The notes beneath the pieces are model-generated. The model did no database searches, was not told where the DNA came from, and saw only the letters and a list, made by a program, of their open reading frames with translations. A DNA stretch of 51,561 nucleotides from Bacteroidales bacterium (lineage in GTDB: Bacteria > Bacteroidota > Bacteroidia > Bacteroidales > PWNQ01). The stretch is from positions 1 to 51,561 of the forward strand of contig JAIPBW010000017.1 in assembly GCA_021738505.1 (NCBI GenBank), in the 5' to 3' direction. Shown piece by piece: positions 8,040 to 17,909 of this stretch. A program made the position numbers and the translations under genes. The number at the start of each line of letters is the position of its first letter. Position 1 is the first letter of the stretch.

Positions 8040-8645
8040 TTAATCTGTCATGGTTTGCGGAAAATTCCCATCCTCAATCATGCTTAGATAAATTTTGCGC
8101 GGGACCCAGGCATCTGTGGCAGCATATTTTATTTGAGCACTCGTTAATTGAGTGCGTTCCCAGTTGCTAACCTGCTGACCTTTGCTTATTCTGACATTTA
8201 AAACAGTGGCAGCTAAATACTTTAAGCTGCTTTGTTTGTATTCTTTTTTCTGAAAATATTTACTGAGATCAACAAATCCTTTGGGGGTGAACGGCTTTAG
8301 TTCTTTAAGGCCCTGAAGGTCATCATCCAAACCAACACCGATTTTTAAAATTTCCGGATTTTCAAAAATGGAAATAAGCTTGTCAGGAATTTTAAAAAAA
8401 TTGATACGAAATAAATATACTTTATTGCGTGTTGCTAATTGAATTAGTGAGACAGGATTGATATTTCCTTTCTTGAAGGAAGGTTTTCGCTCTGTGTCAA
8501 TACCAATAATCGTTTCGTTATATAATTCGTTGATGGCCTCAGGGATGTCTTCGTTTTTTTCAATTACGATAGTCTCACCCTCATAATAATATAAATCTAA
8601 ATGTTGGATGTCTTCTTTAGAAATTTCCTCGTACGGAGTTGTCAT
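8040..8645 (-). CDS. DEDDy 3'-5' exonuclease domain protein
   Basis: A 201-residue RNase D/WRN-type exonuclease domain. The expected acidic residues are present: D50 and E52 in IIGIDTERKP, D107-109 in VGLDDD, and Y174/D178 in YAATDAW, which makes it the DEDDy subtype using two metal ions. No HRDC or other domain follows, so it is a minimal exonuclease acting on RNA or DNA 3' ends. An earlier in-frame ATG at 8732 would add 29 residues (MSKQLFGGKK...) outside the domain. The ATG at 8645 (MTTPYEEISKED) fits homologues better, though the longer form is possible. Confidence 0.85.
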   Translation of the reverse strand: MTTPYEEISKEDIQHLDLYYYEGETIVIEKNEDIPEAINELYNETIIGIDTERKPSFKKGNINPVSLIQLATRNKVYLFRINFFKIPDKLISIFENPEILKIGVGLDDDLQGLKELKPFTPKGFVDLSKYFQKKEYKQSSLKYLAATVLNVRISKGQQVSNWERTQLTSAQIKYAATDAWVPRKIYLSMIEDGNFPQTMTD

Positions 8646-8944
8646 GGCGTCATTATTTAATATAAAAGTTAACGTTACTGGATTGTTTTCATTGTATAGA
8701 AACTTCTTTCCCCCGAATAGTTGCTTTGACATCTTTTTGATTCCTGAGGTTATCTATTAATATTGATTTTGTTATCATTGATTGTTTCCCCGGAACAAAT
8801 TGCCAAAGCTTATCGAACAAATTTTACCGTACCTTTTTTGATTGCAATATCAATACGCATTATGTATGAATAAATTCTTCTCAAATAGGAGTGGACAATA
8901 GGAGTGCATCCTTCAGCATCTTCTATTAACTCATGAAGAAATTG

Positions 8945-8952
8945 TAACTTTG
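8945..8952 (+). promoter_or_regulatory. Bacteroidota -7 element (TAACTTTG) for the MFS gene
   Basis: TAACTTTG fits TAnnTTTG exactly and predicts a transcript start near 8958, ten bases before the ATG at 8968. That excludes the in-frame TTG at 8950 as a start. No good TTG -33 element is seen. Confidence 0.5.
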
Positions 8953-8967
8953 CAAAAAATAGAGCAA

Positions 8968-10116
8968 ATGCGCTTCCAACATGGAAAAATAGCAACGATA
9001 TCTTTTGGTCATTTTACTCATGATGTTTACACAGCATTTTTATCCACTATGTTGCCTAAGATTATTCAGAATCTGGGTATAAGTCATGGCCTGGCCGGTA
9101 TATTATTTTTTACTCAACGCTTACCTAATGCATTTAATTTCTTAATCGGAGTTTGGGCTACGCGGATAAAATCACGTTATTTTGTGATCTTAACGCCTTC
9201 TATAACGGGCATTGGGATGAGTTTTTTAGGAATGGCCCCTAATTATGTCACTTTATTAATCATATTATTGACGGTGGGTGTTTCCAATACCTTTTTTCAT
9301 GTTCCCAGTCCGGTGATGATACGTAAGGTAGCAGGCGAGCGGGTAGGACTGGGGATGAGTTACTTTATGGTGGGAGGTGAAATGGCACGAACGCTAGGGC
9401 CGCTGGTTATAGCCGGTGCTGTCTCGCTTTATGGTCTGGAGGGTACCTTCCGGCTGGCCCCTTTTGGAATATTGGCCTCCGGATTGTTGTTTTTCAAACT
9501 CAGAGATGTAGATATTCAAAAAGATATTCCGGAGAATAGCTCAAACAAAGACTTTGTGAGAACTTTTAAGAAGTACTCTAAATTTTTTGCTGTCATTATA
9601 GGCTTTGTACTTTTCCGGGCTCTTGTTAAATCAGCTTTGACGAATTTCTTACCTACTTATATGAACCCGGATGGAAGTGAAAGTATATGGGTAGGTGGAA
9701 TACCTTTGGCTATTATGCAGTTTGCCGGTGTTGCCGGAACTTTTCTTGCAGGTACATTGTCCGACAGATTTAGTAAACGCAAGCTTATGGTTCTTTTAGC
9801 CATACTTACACCTTTAATGATGTTCTGGTTTACTGTTAATGAAGTCAGCTGGTTGAATTATCCATTATTGATAGTCCTGGGTTTCCTTGTGTTTGCTCCC
9901 GGACCTATACTTTTATCCCTGGTTCAGCAAACGGATAGCGAACATCCCGAATTTATAAACGGTGTCTATATGACGATCAATTTTATAAGCGGTTCGCTGG
10001 CGGTATTATTGGTTGGATTCCTCTCGGATTTGTTAACTCTGCATACAACCTATATTCTGACTGCAATATTTGGTATCGGGGCAATTCCTTTTGCCATGAA
10101 AATAGGCAGTCGTTAA
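8968..10116 (+). CDS. MFS transporter, Fsr (fosmidomycin-resistance)-like
   Basis: A 382-residue inner-membrane protein with about twelve hydrophobic segments. The opening GHFTHDVYTAFLSTMLP, then GMSFLGMAPNY and NTFFHVPSPVMIRKVAG...GLGMSYFMVGGE, match the pattern of the fosmidomycin-resistance/sugar efflux branch of the major facilitator superfamily. The substrate cannot be inferred; drug or metabolite export driven by protons is the family role. The start at ATG 8968 (MRFQHGK) is chosen over an in-frame TTG at 8950, because the promoter TAACTTTG overlaps that TTG. The gene is monocistronic, with a candidate terminator near 10312-10345. Confidence 0.85.
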   Translation: MRFQHGKIATISFGHFTHDVYTAFLSTMLPKIIQNLGISHGLAGILFFTQRLPNAFNFLIGVWATRIKSRYFVILTPSITGIGMSFLGMAPNYVTLLIILLTVGVSNTFFHVPSPVMIRKVAGERVGLGMSYFMVGGEMARTLGPLVIAGAVSLYGLEGTFRLAPFGILASGLLFFKLRDVDIQKDIPENSSNKDFVRTFKKYSKFFAVIIGFVLFRALVKSALTNFLPTYMNPDGSESIWVGGIPLAIMQFAGVAGTFLAGTLSDRFSKRKLMVLLAILTPLMMFWFTVNEVSWLNYPLLIVLGFLVFAPGPILLSLVQQTDSEHPEFINGVYMTINFISGSLAVLLVGFLSDLLTLHTTYILTAIFGIGAIPFAMKIGSR

Positions 10117-10311
10117 TGAATAATATGTGAGCTTATAATTATTCTACTTTTCCAATTCCTTCTGTTTTTTTATTCGGTTGTTCATTAACCGGTGTTTATT
10201 CTTTTCCATTTGCTGGAAAAACAAGTAATTGTTTTTCGTAGGCAGCAATATATTTATTTTTGGTATTGGTTTATCTTGTGCTTAAAAACATAAAATCAAA
10301 TAGTTATACAA

Positions 10312-10345
10312 GTGCTTCCCAAAACGGGAAAGCATGGTCTTTTTT
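10312..10345 (+). terminator. Candidate terminator after the MFS gene
   Basis: GTGCTTCCC-AAAAC-GGGAAAGCAT forms a stem with a one-base bulge, followed by GGTCTTTTTTAT. It lies about 200 bases past the MFS stop and just upstream of the protease promoter. Confidence 0.5.
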
Positions 10346-10357
10346 ATAGATAAATTC

Positions 10358-10389
10358 TTGAAATTAGATTGTCGCTGGTGGTACTTTTG
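10358..10389 (+). promoter_or_regulatory. Promoter of the C25 protease gene
   Basis: TTG at 10358-10360, a 21-base spacer, then TACTTTTG at 10382-10389. This fits the Bacteroidota consensus TTG-N19/21-TAnnTTTG. The predicted leader is about 20 bases long. Confidence 0.7.
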
Positions 10390-10417
10390 TCAAAAGAACA
10401 TTTAAACCACCGGAGTC

Positions 10418-13400
10418 ATGAAAAATCAATACTCATTCTTTTACTCACTAGTATTAGTTAAAGCTATCATAGTCAGTGTTATAGTCGGGTTTAATACTGT
10501 TAATGCACAGGATATTTTAACTTTTGAAGACAATAGAAAACAAAATCCGATCACTACGCAAACAATGAAAGATTTGCAACCCGAACAACATGTATCGGCT
10601 ACTAAGAACCATGATATCAGCAATCAATATAGCTTTTCCGGTGCAATGCATTTTGTTTCCCAAAATGAGAATAGAACGTACGATGTTCTTTCCATTCCCG
10701 GATACGCTGCGATGAGTGAGCCCGGAAAGCCTGCTTTACCTGTTCATGTTGATAATGTTTTGCTTCCCGGAAATGCAAAAGTCCATATAGAAATTGTCAG
10801 TGCTGATACAATTCATCTGAAAGGTTACTACATTAAACCGGCTTTGACGCCTGCTATAGATACAGAAGGAGCTGATGAACCAGAGTTTGTTATAGATCAT
10901 GATTTATATAACCGGAATGAATTTTTTCCTGCATCTCCTGTATATGTGAACTCTGAAACTATGTTGAGGGGAAATAAAATTGTTTCGGTAGCTGTTGCTC
11001 CTATTCAATTTAATCCTGTAACCAAAGCATTAAAAATTTATAAGAATGTAAAATATAAAGTTACGTATCAATCAGGAAAAACCTTTGAAGAGCTACAATA
11101 CGAAAACAGTAGCCATTACCTTGATATGTATCGCAATATTTCGATTAACGACCAACAAATTCCCAAAACAAGCCAAATTCAGTCTAAAGGCAGTCAGCCG
11201 GTAGATTATATAATCGTCACGGATACGGATTATAAGCCGGCAGCAGATACGCTGGCCAAATGGAAAAGCATGCTGGGTTATTCTGTAGATATATTAAGCA
11301 GTAATTCCTGGACAGCAGCAATGGTTAAAGATTCGATTCACAGCAGATACAATGGAAGTACAGTAAAGCCTGATTATTTTGTTATTCTTGGCGATCATGA
11401 AGATGTTCCGGCCGAAATTCATCAGGCTCCGAATGGAGATGATTTCGGAACGGATTTGTATTATGCTTGCATGGACGGCTCCGGTGATTATGTCCCGGAT
11501 ATGGCTCATGGCAGAATTGCTGTTAGCAATAGTACGGAAGCAATGAATGTTGTACGCAAAATTGTCAATTACGAGAGAGACCCCGTTACGGATCCCGGAT
11601 TTTATAATAAAGCTTCAAATTGTTCTTATTATCAGGGGTATGAATCCGGAGGAAATACATATACTTCTCGTCGATTTACACATACATCGGAAGAGATTTA
11701 TAGTTACCTGGATACGAAAGGATATTCTATTGACCGTATTTATGAAGCCGATCAGGGTATAAGTCCGCAATATTATCATGATGGATATTATTCTGACGGC
11801 CAGCAAATACCATCGGATTTATTGAAAAGTAACGGCTTTCAATGGGATGGAAATAGTAGTGATATTTCTTCCGGCATAAATGACGGACGTTTTTACGTTT
11901 TTCATCGTGATCATGGATATACCGGTAGTTATGGCTGGGCACATCCTCAGTTTTTGCGATATCATGTTAGGAATTTGTCCAATGGGAATAAAACTCCTGT
12001 AGTATTTAGTATAAATTGCCATACAGGAGATTTCCTGAAAGCCGAATCTTTTGCTGAGACCTTTTTGCGTCATAGCAACGGAGGCGCTGTTGGAGTCGTT
12101 GCTCCTTCTTATTATTCTTATAGCGGTCCCAATGATGGTTTAGCTACCGGATTGATAGATGCGATATGGTCTAATCCCGGATTGGTTTCTGATTTTGGCT
12201 CCGGCGGAGTGTCTAATCCTTCGCTAAGTGCACATAATGACATTTATACAATGGGCGATGTAGTTAATCAGGGGCTGATCCGTATGACAGAAACATGGCC
12301 GGGATATGGCAGTCAATCTCAATATACCCATGAATTATATCACTATTTTGGCGATCCTGCGATGCGAATCTTTACGGAACAACCGAATGACATTATAGCT
12401 CAGGTGCAGGATTCCATATCCGGATTTTCCATACAAATAGATAACGCGAATGCTTCAGATGCTCTTGCTACACTTACTGTTGATGGTCAACTGTTAGCTA
12501 AAACAAATTTAACTAATGGCAGTGGAACCCTTAACTTTACTGATAGTATTGAAGGAGAGGCGGTAATTACACTATCTGATCATAATTATGTGCCCTATGT
12601 TGAAAGGATACATATTGACAATGTTATTAAAGCCAATCCTCCTGCAGTACAAGCAAAAAATATCAACTTTAGTTCCAATAGCAAAGAGAAGTCTGTTTCT
12701 TTGACAATAACATGGGAAAATGGTGATGGGGATCATCGAATTGTAAAGATCAACGATACCGATGAATTTACTGATCCTGTGGATGGAGAGGAATATGATG
12801 CGGATAATTATTATCACCATGACGGCGAGCAGGTAGTTTACAAAGGGGATGGTGAGCAAGTAACCGTTTATAATCTGGATGCGAATACGGTATATTGGGT
12901 AAGAGTTTATGAATATAATAATGAAGGGAGCTATACAAAATATACAACTACTGAAGAAACAGGAAACCCCAAAAACCAAACGGATACAGAAGAAAGTGCG
13001 TTGCCTGTTCAGTTAATCAGCTTTGAAGGACAACAAAAGGCCAGTGACATTAAACTGAGGTGGCAAACAGCCTCTGAAGTTAATAATGATTATTTTAAAC
13101 TGGAAAAAATTGACCAAAATGCAATCTTTCCTCTTGCCTATATTACTGGTTCCGGAATGTCTAATGAAGTAGTAAAATACCAATATACGGATGAAAATCC
13201 CGTAAAAGGAGAAAATTATTATCGGTTGACACAGGTCGATTATGATGGAAGTAAAGAAGTGTTAAAAACCATTGCTGTAAATTATAATACAGAACAAGAC
13301 CTTACGATCGACAAAATTCAGAAAACAGCAAACAATCTGGTTTTATTTATGAATGGAAAAGCCGAAGAAAACATACAGGTCAGCTTAACTGAAATTGACG

Positions 13401-13552
13401 GACGATTAGTAAAACAAAGATTGCTTAAGGCTGAAGAGTTAAATGCCGGTTCATTTCAAATGAATATCTCCAACTGCAACCAGGGATACTATATTCTCAG
13501 ACTTGTCAACAGGAATCAAGCAATCTCCAGAAAAATAGCCGTTTTTGACTAA
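10418..13552 (+). CDS. Gingipain-family (C25) cysteine protease with T9SS type A sorting domain
   Basis: A 1044-residue secreted protease. It has an N-terminal signal peptide (to about NTVNAQ, residue 31), a propeptide-like region to about 250, and the C25 catalytic domain beginning near VDYIIVTDTDYKPAA. The catalytic histidine is in HRDHGYTG (about H499) and the cysteine in FSINCHTGDF (about C534), the spacing seen in gingipains. A fibronectin-III-like domain (about 740-850), a beta-sandwich linker and a type A C-terminal sorting domain ending YYILRLVNRNQ...IAVFD follow. The sorting domain directs export through the type IX system to the cell surface or medium, so the genome should encode por/gld genes elsewhere. 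It is monocistronic with its own promoter. Extracellular protein degradation is the probable role. Confidence 0.92.
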   Translation: MKNQYSFFYSLVLVKAIIVSVIVGFNTVNAQDILTFEDNRKQNPITTQTMKDLQPEQHVSATKNHDISNQYSFSGAMHFVSQNENRTYDVLSIPGYAAMSEPGKPALPVHVDNVLLPGNAKVHIEIVSADTIHLKGYYIKPALTPAIDTEGADEPEFVIDHDLYNRNEFFPASPVYVNSETMLRGNKIVSVAVAPIQFNPVTKALKIYKNVKYKVTYQSGKTFEELQYENSSHYLDMYRNISINDQQIPKTSQIQSKGSQPVDYIIVTDTDYKPAADTLAKWKSMLGYSVDILSSNSWTAAMVKDSIHSRYNGSTVKPDYFVILGDHEDVPAEIHQAPNGDDFGTDLYYACMDGSGDYVPDMAHGRIAVSNSTEAMNVVRKIVNYERDPVTDPGFYNKASNCSYYQGYESGGNTYTSRRFTHTSEEIYSYLDTKGYSIDRIYEADQGISPQYYHDGYYSDGQQIPSDLLKSNGFQWDGNSSDISSGINDGRFYVFHRDHGYTGSYGWAHPQFLRYHVRNLSNGNKTPVVFSINCHTGDFLKAESFAETFLRHSNGGAVGVVAPSYYSYSGPNDGLATGLIDAIWSNPGLVSDFGSGGVSNPSLSAHNDIYTMGDVVNQGLIRMTETWPGYGSQSQYTHELYHYFGDPAMRIFTEQPNDIIAQVQDSISGFSIQIDNANASDALATLTVDGQLLAKTNLTNGSGTLNFTDSIEGEAVITLSDHNYVPYVERIHIDNVIKANPPAVQAKNINFSSNSKEKSVSLTITWENGDGDHRIVKINDTDEFTDPVDGEEYDADNYYHHDGEQVVYKGDGEQVTVYNLDANTVYWVRVYEYNNEGSYTKYTTTEETGNPKNQTDTEESALPVQLISFEGQQKASDIKLRWQTASEVNNDYFKLEKIDQNAIFPLAYITGSGMSNEVVKYQYTDENPVKGENYYRLTQVDYDGSKEVLKTIAVNYNTEQDLTIDKIQKTANNLVLFMNGKAEENIQVSLTEIDGRLVKQRLLKAEELNAGSFQMNISNCNQGYYILRLVNRNQAISRKIAVFD

Positions 13553-13770
13553 TGGTTGGGGGAATACTTTGTTGAATGTGCGGTAAGTTTTGCAAGTCCA
13601 TTTTAAGGTCAAGGGATTATCAATATTTACCTTTAGGTAATAAATAGAAAAAGAGCGGTTTGGTTTATGATTGTTCGCATAGATTTTTGAAAGATACTTA
13701 CTGTATAAGAAATTTAAATGCTCTTCGTGTATCATCAAATTGAATTATTTTAGCAGTTCAATTGAATACT

Positions 13771-15045
13771 ATGCAGTCAAAAAAACCATTAGCAGAGCAA
13801 TTAAGGCCACAGACGCTGGATGAATATATCGGGCAGGAGCATTTAGCCGGGGCCGGATCGGCTTTACGCAAAGCAATTGATAAGGGGCAAATTCCGTCCA
13901 TGATATTATGGGGCCCTCCGGGAACGGGAAAAACAACATTAGCCCGAATAATAGCCAATACACTTTTCCGGCCGTTTTACACCCTTAGTGCAGTTAGCAG
14001 TGGAGTTAAAGATGTACGGGAAGTTATTACGAAAGCCAAACAGGGAGGCGGAGGGGCTATTTTGTTTATCGATGAAATCCACAGGTTTAGCAAATCCCAG
14101 CAGGATTCCTTACTAAATGCAGTAGAAGAAGGCATTGTCACTTTGATAGGTGCAACAACCGAAAATCCCTCCTTTGAGGTCATTAGCCCATTGCTGTCAA
14201 GGGCACAGGTTTATGTTCTTAAGCCGCTTGAAGAGAGTGATTTATTAAAAATACTTGATTTGGCAGTGGAGCATTATAAAAAGAAGTATGCTGTGAATGT
14301 CGCCCTTAAAGAGACAGATGCTTTGCTAAAAATTTCCGGTGGAGATGCCCGTAAACTATTGAATGCTTTTGAGCTGGCGGAAAGTATGTTGAGAAGCGGA
14401 AGCGGCAAGTCTGTCTTAACCAATGATGCTGTACAACAAGTAATACAGGAGAATCTTGCAAAATATGATAAAACCGGAGAAATGCATTATGATATTATTT
14501 CGGCTTTTATCAAATCGGTGCGAGGAAGTGATCCGGATGCTGCGGTTTATTGGCTTGCACGCATGATTGAAGGGGGAGAAGAGCCGAAGTTTATTGCCCG
14601 CCGCCTCTTGATTTTAGCTGCAGAAGATATTGGTTTAGCGAATCCCAATGCATTATTGATGGCTCAAAATTGTTTTAAGGCTGTGGAAGCGGTAGGATTT
14701 CCTGAAGGACGAATAATCTTATCTGAAGCTACAATTTACCTGGCGAGTTCGCCCAAGAGCAATTCAGCCTATCAGGCCATCAACGAAGCCCAGCAAAAGG
14801 TGAAAGAGACAGGCGATTTGCCGGTTCCTTTGCATCTGAGAAATGCTCCTACAAAGCTTATGAAAAATCTGAATTATGGAAAAGAATACAAATATGCCCA
14901 TAGTTATCCGGGAAACTTTGTAGAACAACAATTTATGCCTGACATGCTGAAAGATGTCCGGTTTTATAATCCTCAAAATAACCCTCAGGAAAATTCTATT
15001 TTAAAAAGGCTCAAATTCTGGTGGAAGAGCCGATTTGATAAATAA
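13771..15045 (+). CDS. rarA: Replication-associated recombination protein A (AAA+ ATPase)
   Basis: This 424-residue cytoplasmic ATPase of the RarA/MgsA/WRNIP1 family acts at stalled replication forks. It has Walker A GPPGTGKTT (about 47-55), Walker B LFIDEIHRF, sensor-1 GATTENPSFE, and the C-terminal MgsA tetramerisation region (AVYWLARMIEGGEEPKFIAR through the HLRNAP and YPGNFVEQQFMP segments). The frame extends to a TTG at 13762, but the ATG at 13771 (MQSKKPLAEQLRP) is the normal start. Length and domain order are standard. It is flanked downstream by a dispersed repeat element. Confidence 0.95.
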   Translation: MQSKKPLAEQLRPQTLDEYIGQEHLAGAGSALRKAIDKGQIPSMILWGPPGTGKTTLARIIANTLFRPFYTLSAVSSGVKDVREVITKAKQGGGGAILFIDEIHRFSKSQQDSLLNAVEEGIVTLIGATTENPSFEVISPLLSRAQVYVLKPLEESDLLKILDLAVEHYKKKYAVNVALKETDALLKISGGDARKLLNAFELAESMLRSGSGKSVLTNDAVQQVIQENLAKYDKTGEMHYDIISAFIKSVRGSDPDAAVYWLARMIEGGEEPKFIARRLLILAAEDIGLANPNALLMAQNCFKAVEAVGFPEGRIILSEATIYLASSPKSNSAYQAINEAQQKVKETGDLPVPLHLRNAPTKLMKNLNYGKEYKYAHSYPGNFVEQQFMPDMLKDVRFYNPQNNPQENSILKRLKFWWKSRFDK

Positions 15046-15100
15046 AGTTATCAACCCGGTAAGCTCCTAAGCGCAGGTGAATAATTGAATTTGATAAAGA

Positions 15101-15462
15101 AATATGAAACCTCCATGGCGCGGCGTTCGGCACACAGGAGAATGATTAAAGGGCTGGACGAGTTGGATAATGCAAAGAAAACAATGACATTTATTGTCAT
15201 TAGTAGTCATTGGTAGTCATTTGTTGTCATTGATGGTCATTGGTAGTCATTAATGGTCATTTTCTATAGTTCTGTGTCCGGCTGCTGTCAAATATAACTG
15301 TCTCAGAAAGCCCTTAAGTAAATGACTTAGAGTATAGTAAAGCAAAATGACGCGCGAAGCGCAAATGACTACAGATGACGCGAAGCAAATGACAGTAAGA
15401 GATAAAAGCAAGAAAACATAATAATGACATTATCAATATTTTGAAAAATTTAAACATATGAA
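15101..15462 (+). repeat. Dispersed element E1, copy B
   Basis: Same orientation and layout as copy A. It has seven exact 10-bp GTCATT-N4 units (15196-15265), then the conserved middle, then a shortened hairpin half: the GCGC-GAA-GCGC module is kept but the CCTTG...CAAGG and ATCCGTC modules are absent. It ends with CATATGAA at 15455-15462, which is also the start of a partial further unit. Confidence 0.85.
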
Positions 15463-15558
15463 ACCTCCATGTTTGCCTTAAACACACAAGATGATGACTA
15501 AAGTTAAGCTACAGCATGGGGTTCCATAGTACCATTAAAATCAATTTAGACATATGAA
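15455..15558 (+). repeat. Partial, degenerate E1 unit
   Basis: It starts CATATGAAACCTCCATG like a full copy and keeps a CACACAAGATGATGACTAAAG-like stretch, but then diverges and ends with GACATATGAA at 15549-15558. It shares its left boundary with the right end of copy B, so E1 units can abut head to tail. Confidence 0.55.
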
Positions 15559-15603
15559 GCTTATCAGCATTCATCAGCTAGAGTGGGGTTGGCTTATTTT
15601 TAT

Positions 15604-17907
15604 TTATTTCAAAGTTTTATTCCTTTTCCTGAATTTTAATAAAGTATAAACCCCAATAGCAGCTACGGAGAGCACAGTGATTTCTCCCATAGTATCAAAC
15701 CCTCTGAAATCAACCAGGATAACGTTAACTACATTTTTACCATGGGCCATCAGATAACTGTTTTCCAGGAAAAAAGTACTGATTTTGCTGTCAGCCGGAT
15801 TGTTAAGGACTATTAGAACAAGAATGGTAACCACAACTCCCACAGACCCTGAAATAATTATATCACGAGTAACACTTTTTTTCGAGGATATCTTTTTGAA
15901 GTTGGGAACATTGTATACAATGAGTACTAATAAGATAACAGTCAGGGTTTCAATGGAAAATTGTGTCAGGGCTAAGTCGGGGGCACTAAAGAACCCAAAA
16001 ATAATAGCAATCCCATAACCAACTATACCTAAGGCTGCTACAGAGCCTAAGACCGACTTGGAACGAATAGCGGCAAAAGCAGCAAGCAACATGATAACAA
16101 CAACTAAGAATTCATAGAAGTGAATGCCGGAGAAGTCTATAGTTACATATTGGAATAACTCAAACCTGGCCAGGCTATATACTACCATTATCAGGAAAAA
16201 CCCAAATATCCACATGAAATAATTGCGGAGGTAACCATTTTGCAGGAAATTTGTTGTGGCTGTTGAGAAATTGGATAAGCCTTTTAAAAGCAAGTTGTAA
16301 ATTGCTTCTGGTCCTATTTTCTCTATTTTATTAAAAATAGCGATATGTTTTTTCACAAACGTACTTAAATAATAAAACCCAATACCACCGAGAAGTGTTA
16401 TCAGGCTATACAATAATAAAATGTTAAATCCGTGCCACAGGGCAAGTTCAGCACCTTCATGCAGAAAAATATTATGAACTGCAGGGCCAACAAGGGAGTT
16501 TTCAGGGATAAAAGGTAAGACACCAAACAGAAGTCCTGTCACACCAAGTAAAACCGGACCAAGCCATAATGTAACAGGAGCTCTATGAGGGTGTTTTGGT
16601 GTTTTTTTAGCCTTGCTAAAGAAGGGTTGTATCCCTGTCATAATGGCTGTGGCTACAAGTAGCATATTGGTTCCCATAGCCGCAATGAGTAGTAAAGATG
16701 GATTTATTGATGCATGTACCGTAGCCTCATAAATCAGCTCTTTGGCAATGAATCCAAAGAATGGCGGGATACCCGAATACGACAAGGCAGCTAAAATTCC
16801 GCCTGTAGCAATCAAAGGCAAAACAGTAGACAGACCGCCTAATTTGCGGATATCTCGAGTGCCCGTTTCATGGTCAATGGCACCGGCAACCAAAAATAAT
16901 CCTCCTTTATACAGAGAATGGACGATTAAAAATGTTATGGCTCCTGTGATAGCGTATTTCGTCCCCAGGCCAATCAGAAACACCATTATTCCTAAAGCAC
17001 TTATCGTAGTATAAGCTAAGATTCTTTTCAAATCGTTTTGCCCGATAGCCATTGCGGCACTTATTAACATGGTTACACCCCCAAAAGACAGCAGTATGAT
17101 TTGCCACGAATCAGGTCCTGAGAAAATTGGATTTAGCCGGGCGATTAAAAATACTCCGGCTTTCACCATTGTTGCAGAGTGAAGGTAAGCACTAACTGGA
17201 GTGGGAGCTTCCATAGCATTGGGCAGCCAGATATGGAAAGGAACCTGAGCTGATTTCGTGAATGCCCCCAGCAATACTAAAATAAGCACGGGGAAGTACA
17301 GGTAATGGCTGGTTACAATTTGATTCATGGATAACATTTCAGATAAAACATAGGTACCTGTAATGTTTCCCAATAAGATAAGACCTGCCAACAGAGCTAA
17401 ACCGCCACCTCCGGTTATCAGTAAAGCCTGCAAAGCCGCATAACGGGAGCGTGCTTGTTCGTGATTAAACCCAATGAGCAGGTATGAGCTGATACTGGTT
17501 AATTCCCAAAATATAAATAAAGTAAAAATGTTGTCGGATAATACAACGCCTAACATCGAAGTCATAAAGAAAAGCAGATAACCATAAAACCGGCCTAACT
17601 TGCGATGTCCTTTTAGATATCCACTACTATAGAAGACAATAAGGGCCCCAATTCCACTGATGATAAGGGCAAAAGTAAGCCCTAATCCATCGATGAAAAA
17701 GTTGAGATTTATATTGAAAGATGAAAACCAATTGTAATTCACAGTAGTTGAGTTGCCGCCACTTACTAATGAAAGTAAACTCACTAAATAGAGAAAAATA
17801 CCTGCAGGTACCAATGACAGTAATCCTCCTGATATTTTAGGAAGATATTTGTGTACAAAAGGTGCTATAATAGCTGATAAAAAACCGATTAGAATAATTG
17901 CCAACAT
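15604..17907 (-). CDS. mrpA: Mrp-type Na+/H+ antiporter subunit A
   Basis: The 767-residue large membrane subunit. The N-terminal two thirds is a NuoL-like proton-antiporter domain with the conserved glutamate in FIFWELTSISSYLLIGF and the lysine in the LHSATMVKAGVFLIARL region. The C-terminal part holds the MbhD-like (SVLGSVAALGIVGYGIA) and MbhE-like (VDFRGFDTMGEITV) segments that MrpA normally carries. It exchanges cytoplasmic Na+ for H+ as part of a hetero-oligomer with MrpB-G. It is the last gene of the operon, 2 bases after mrpG, which differs from the usual A-first order. Confidence 0.93.
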   Translation of the reverse strand: MLAIILIGFLSAIIAPFVHKYLPKISGGLLSLVPAGIFLYLVSLLSLVSGGNSTTVNYNWFSSFNINLNFFIDGLGLTFALIISGIGALIVFYSSGYLKGHRKLGRFYGYLLFFMTSMLGVVLSDNIFTLFIFWELTSISSYLLIGFNHEQARSRYAALQALLITGGGGLALLAGLILLGNITGTYVLSEMLSMNQIVTSHYLYFPVLILVLLGAFTKSAQVPFHIWLPNAMEAPTPVSAYLHSATMVKAGVFLIARLNPIFSGPDSWQIILLSFGGVTMLISAAMAIGQNDLKRILAYTTISALGIMVFLIGLGTKYAITGAITFLIVHSLYKGGLFLVAGAIDHETGTRDIRKLGGLSTVLPLIATGGILAALSYSGIPPFFGFIAKELIYEATVHASINPSLLLIAAMGTNMLLVATAIMTGIQPFFSKAKKTPKHPHRAPVTLWLGPVLLGVTGLLFGVLPFIPENSLVGPAVHNIFLHEGAELALWHGFNILLLYSLITLLGGIGFYYLSTFVKKHIAIFNKIEKIGPEAIYNLLLKGLSNFSTATTNFLQNGYLRNYFMWIFGFFLIMVVYSLARFELFQYVTIDFSGIHFYEFLVVVIMLLAAFAAIRSKSVLGSVAALGIVGYGIAIIFGFFSAPDLALTQFSIETLTVILLVLIVYNVPNFKKISSKKSVTRDIIISGSVGVVVTILVLIVLNNPADSKISTFFLENSYLMAHGKNVVNVILVDFRGFDTMGEITVLSVAAIGVYTLLKFRKRNKTLK

Positions 17908-17909
17908 AA

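Larger units (their letters stand above)
10117..10417. other. Intergenic region between MFS and protease genes
   Basis: A/T-rich 301 bases without a gene. It holds a small hairpin CGGTT-N7-AACCG near 10176-10192, the candidate terminator at 10312-10345 and the protease promoter at 10358-10389. Nothing else is recognisable. Confidence 0.6.

Noticed and set aside
8950..8967. TTG start for the MFS gene
   Set aside because: The TTG overlaps the promoter's -7 element TAACTTTG, so it would not be in the transcript.
12572..12979. 135-codon minus-strand frame inside the protease gene, and other long shadow frames there
   Set aside because: It is antisense to a well-supported gene, with a composition typical of a shadow and no recognisable domain.
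15101..15462. E1 as a standard insertion sequence
   Set aside because: No transposase frame is present in any of the four copies and the ends are not simple terminal inverted repeats. If mobile, it must be non-autonomous.
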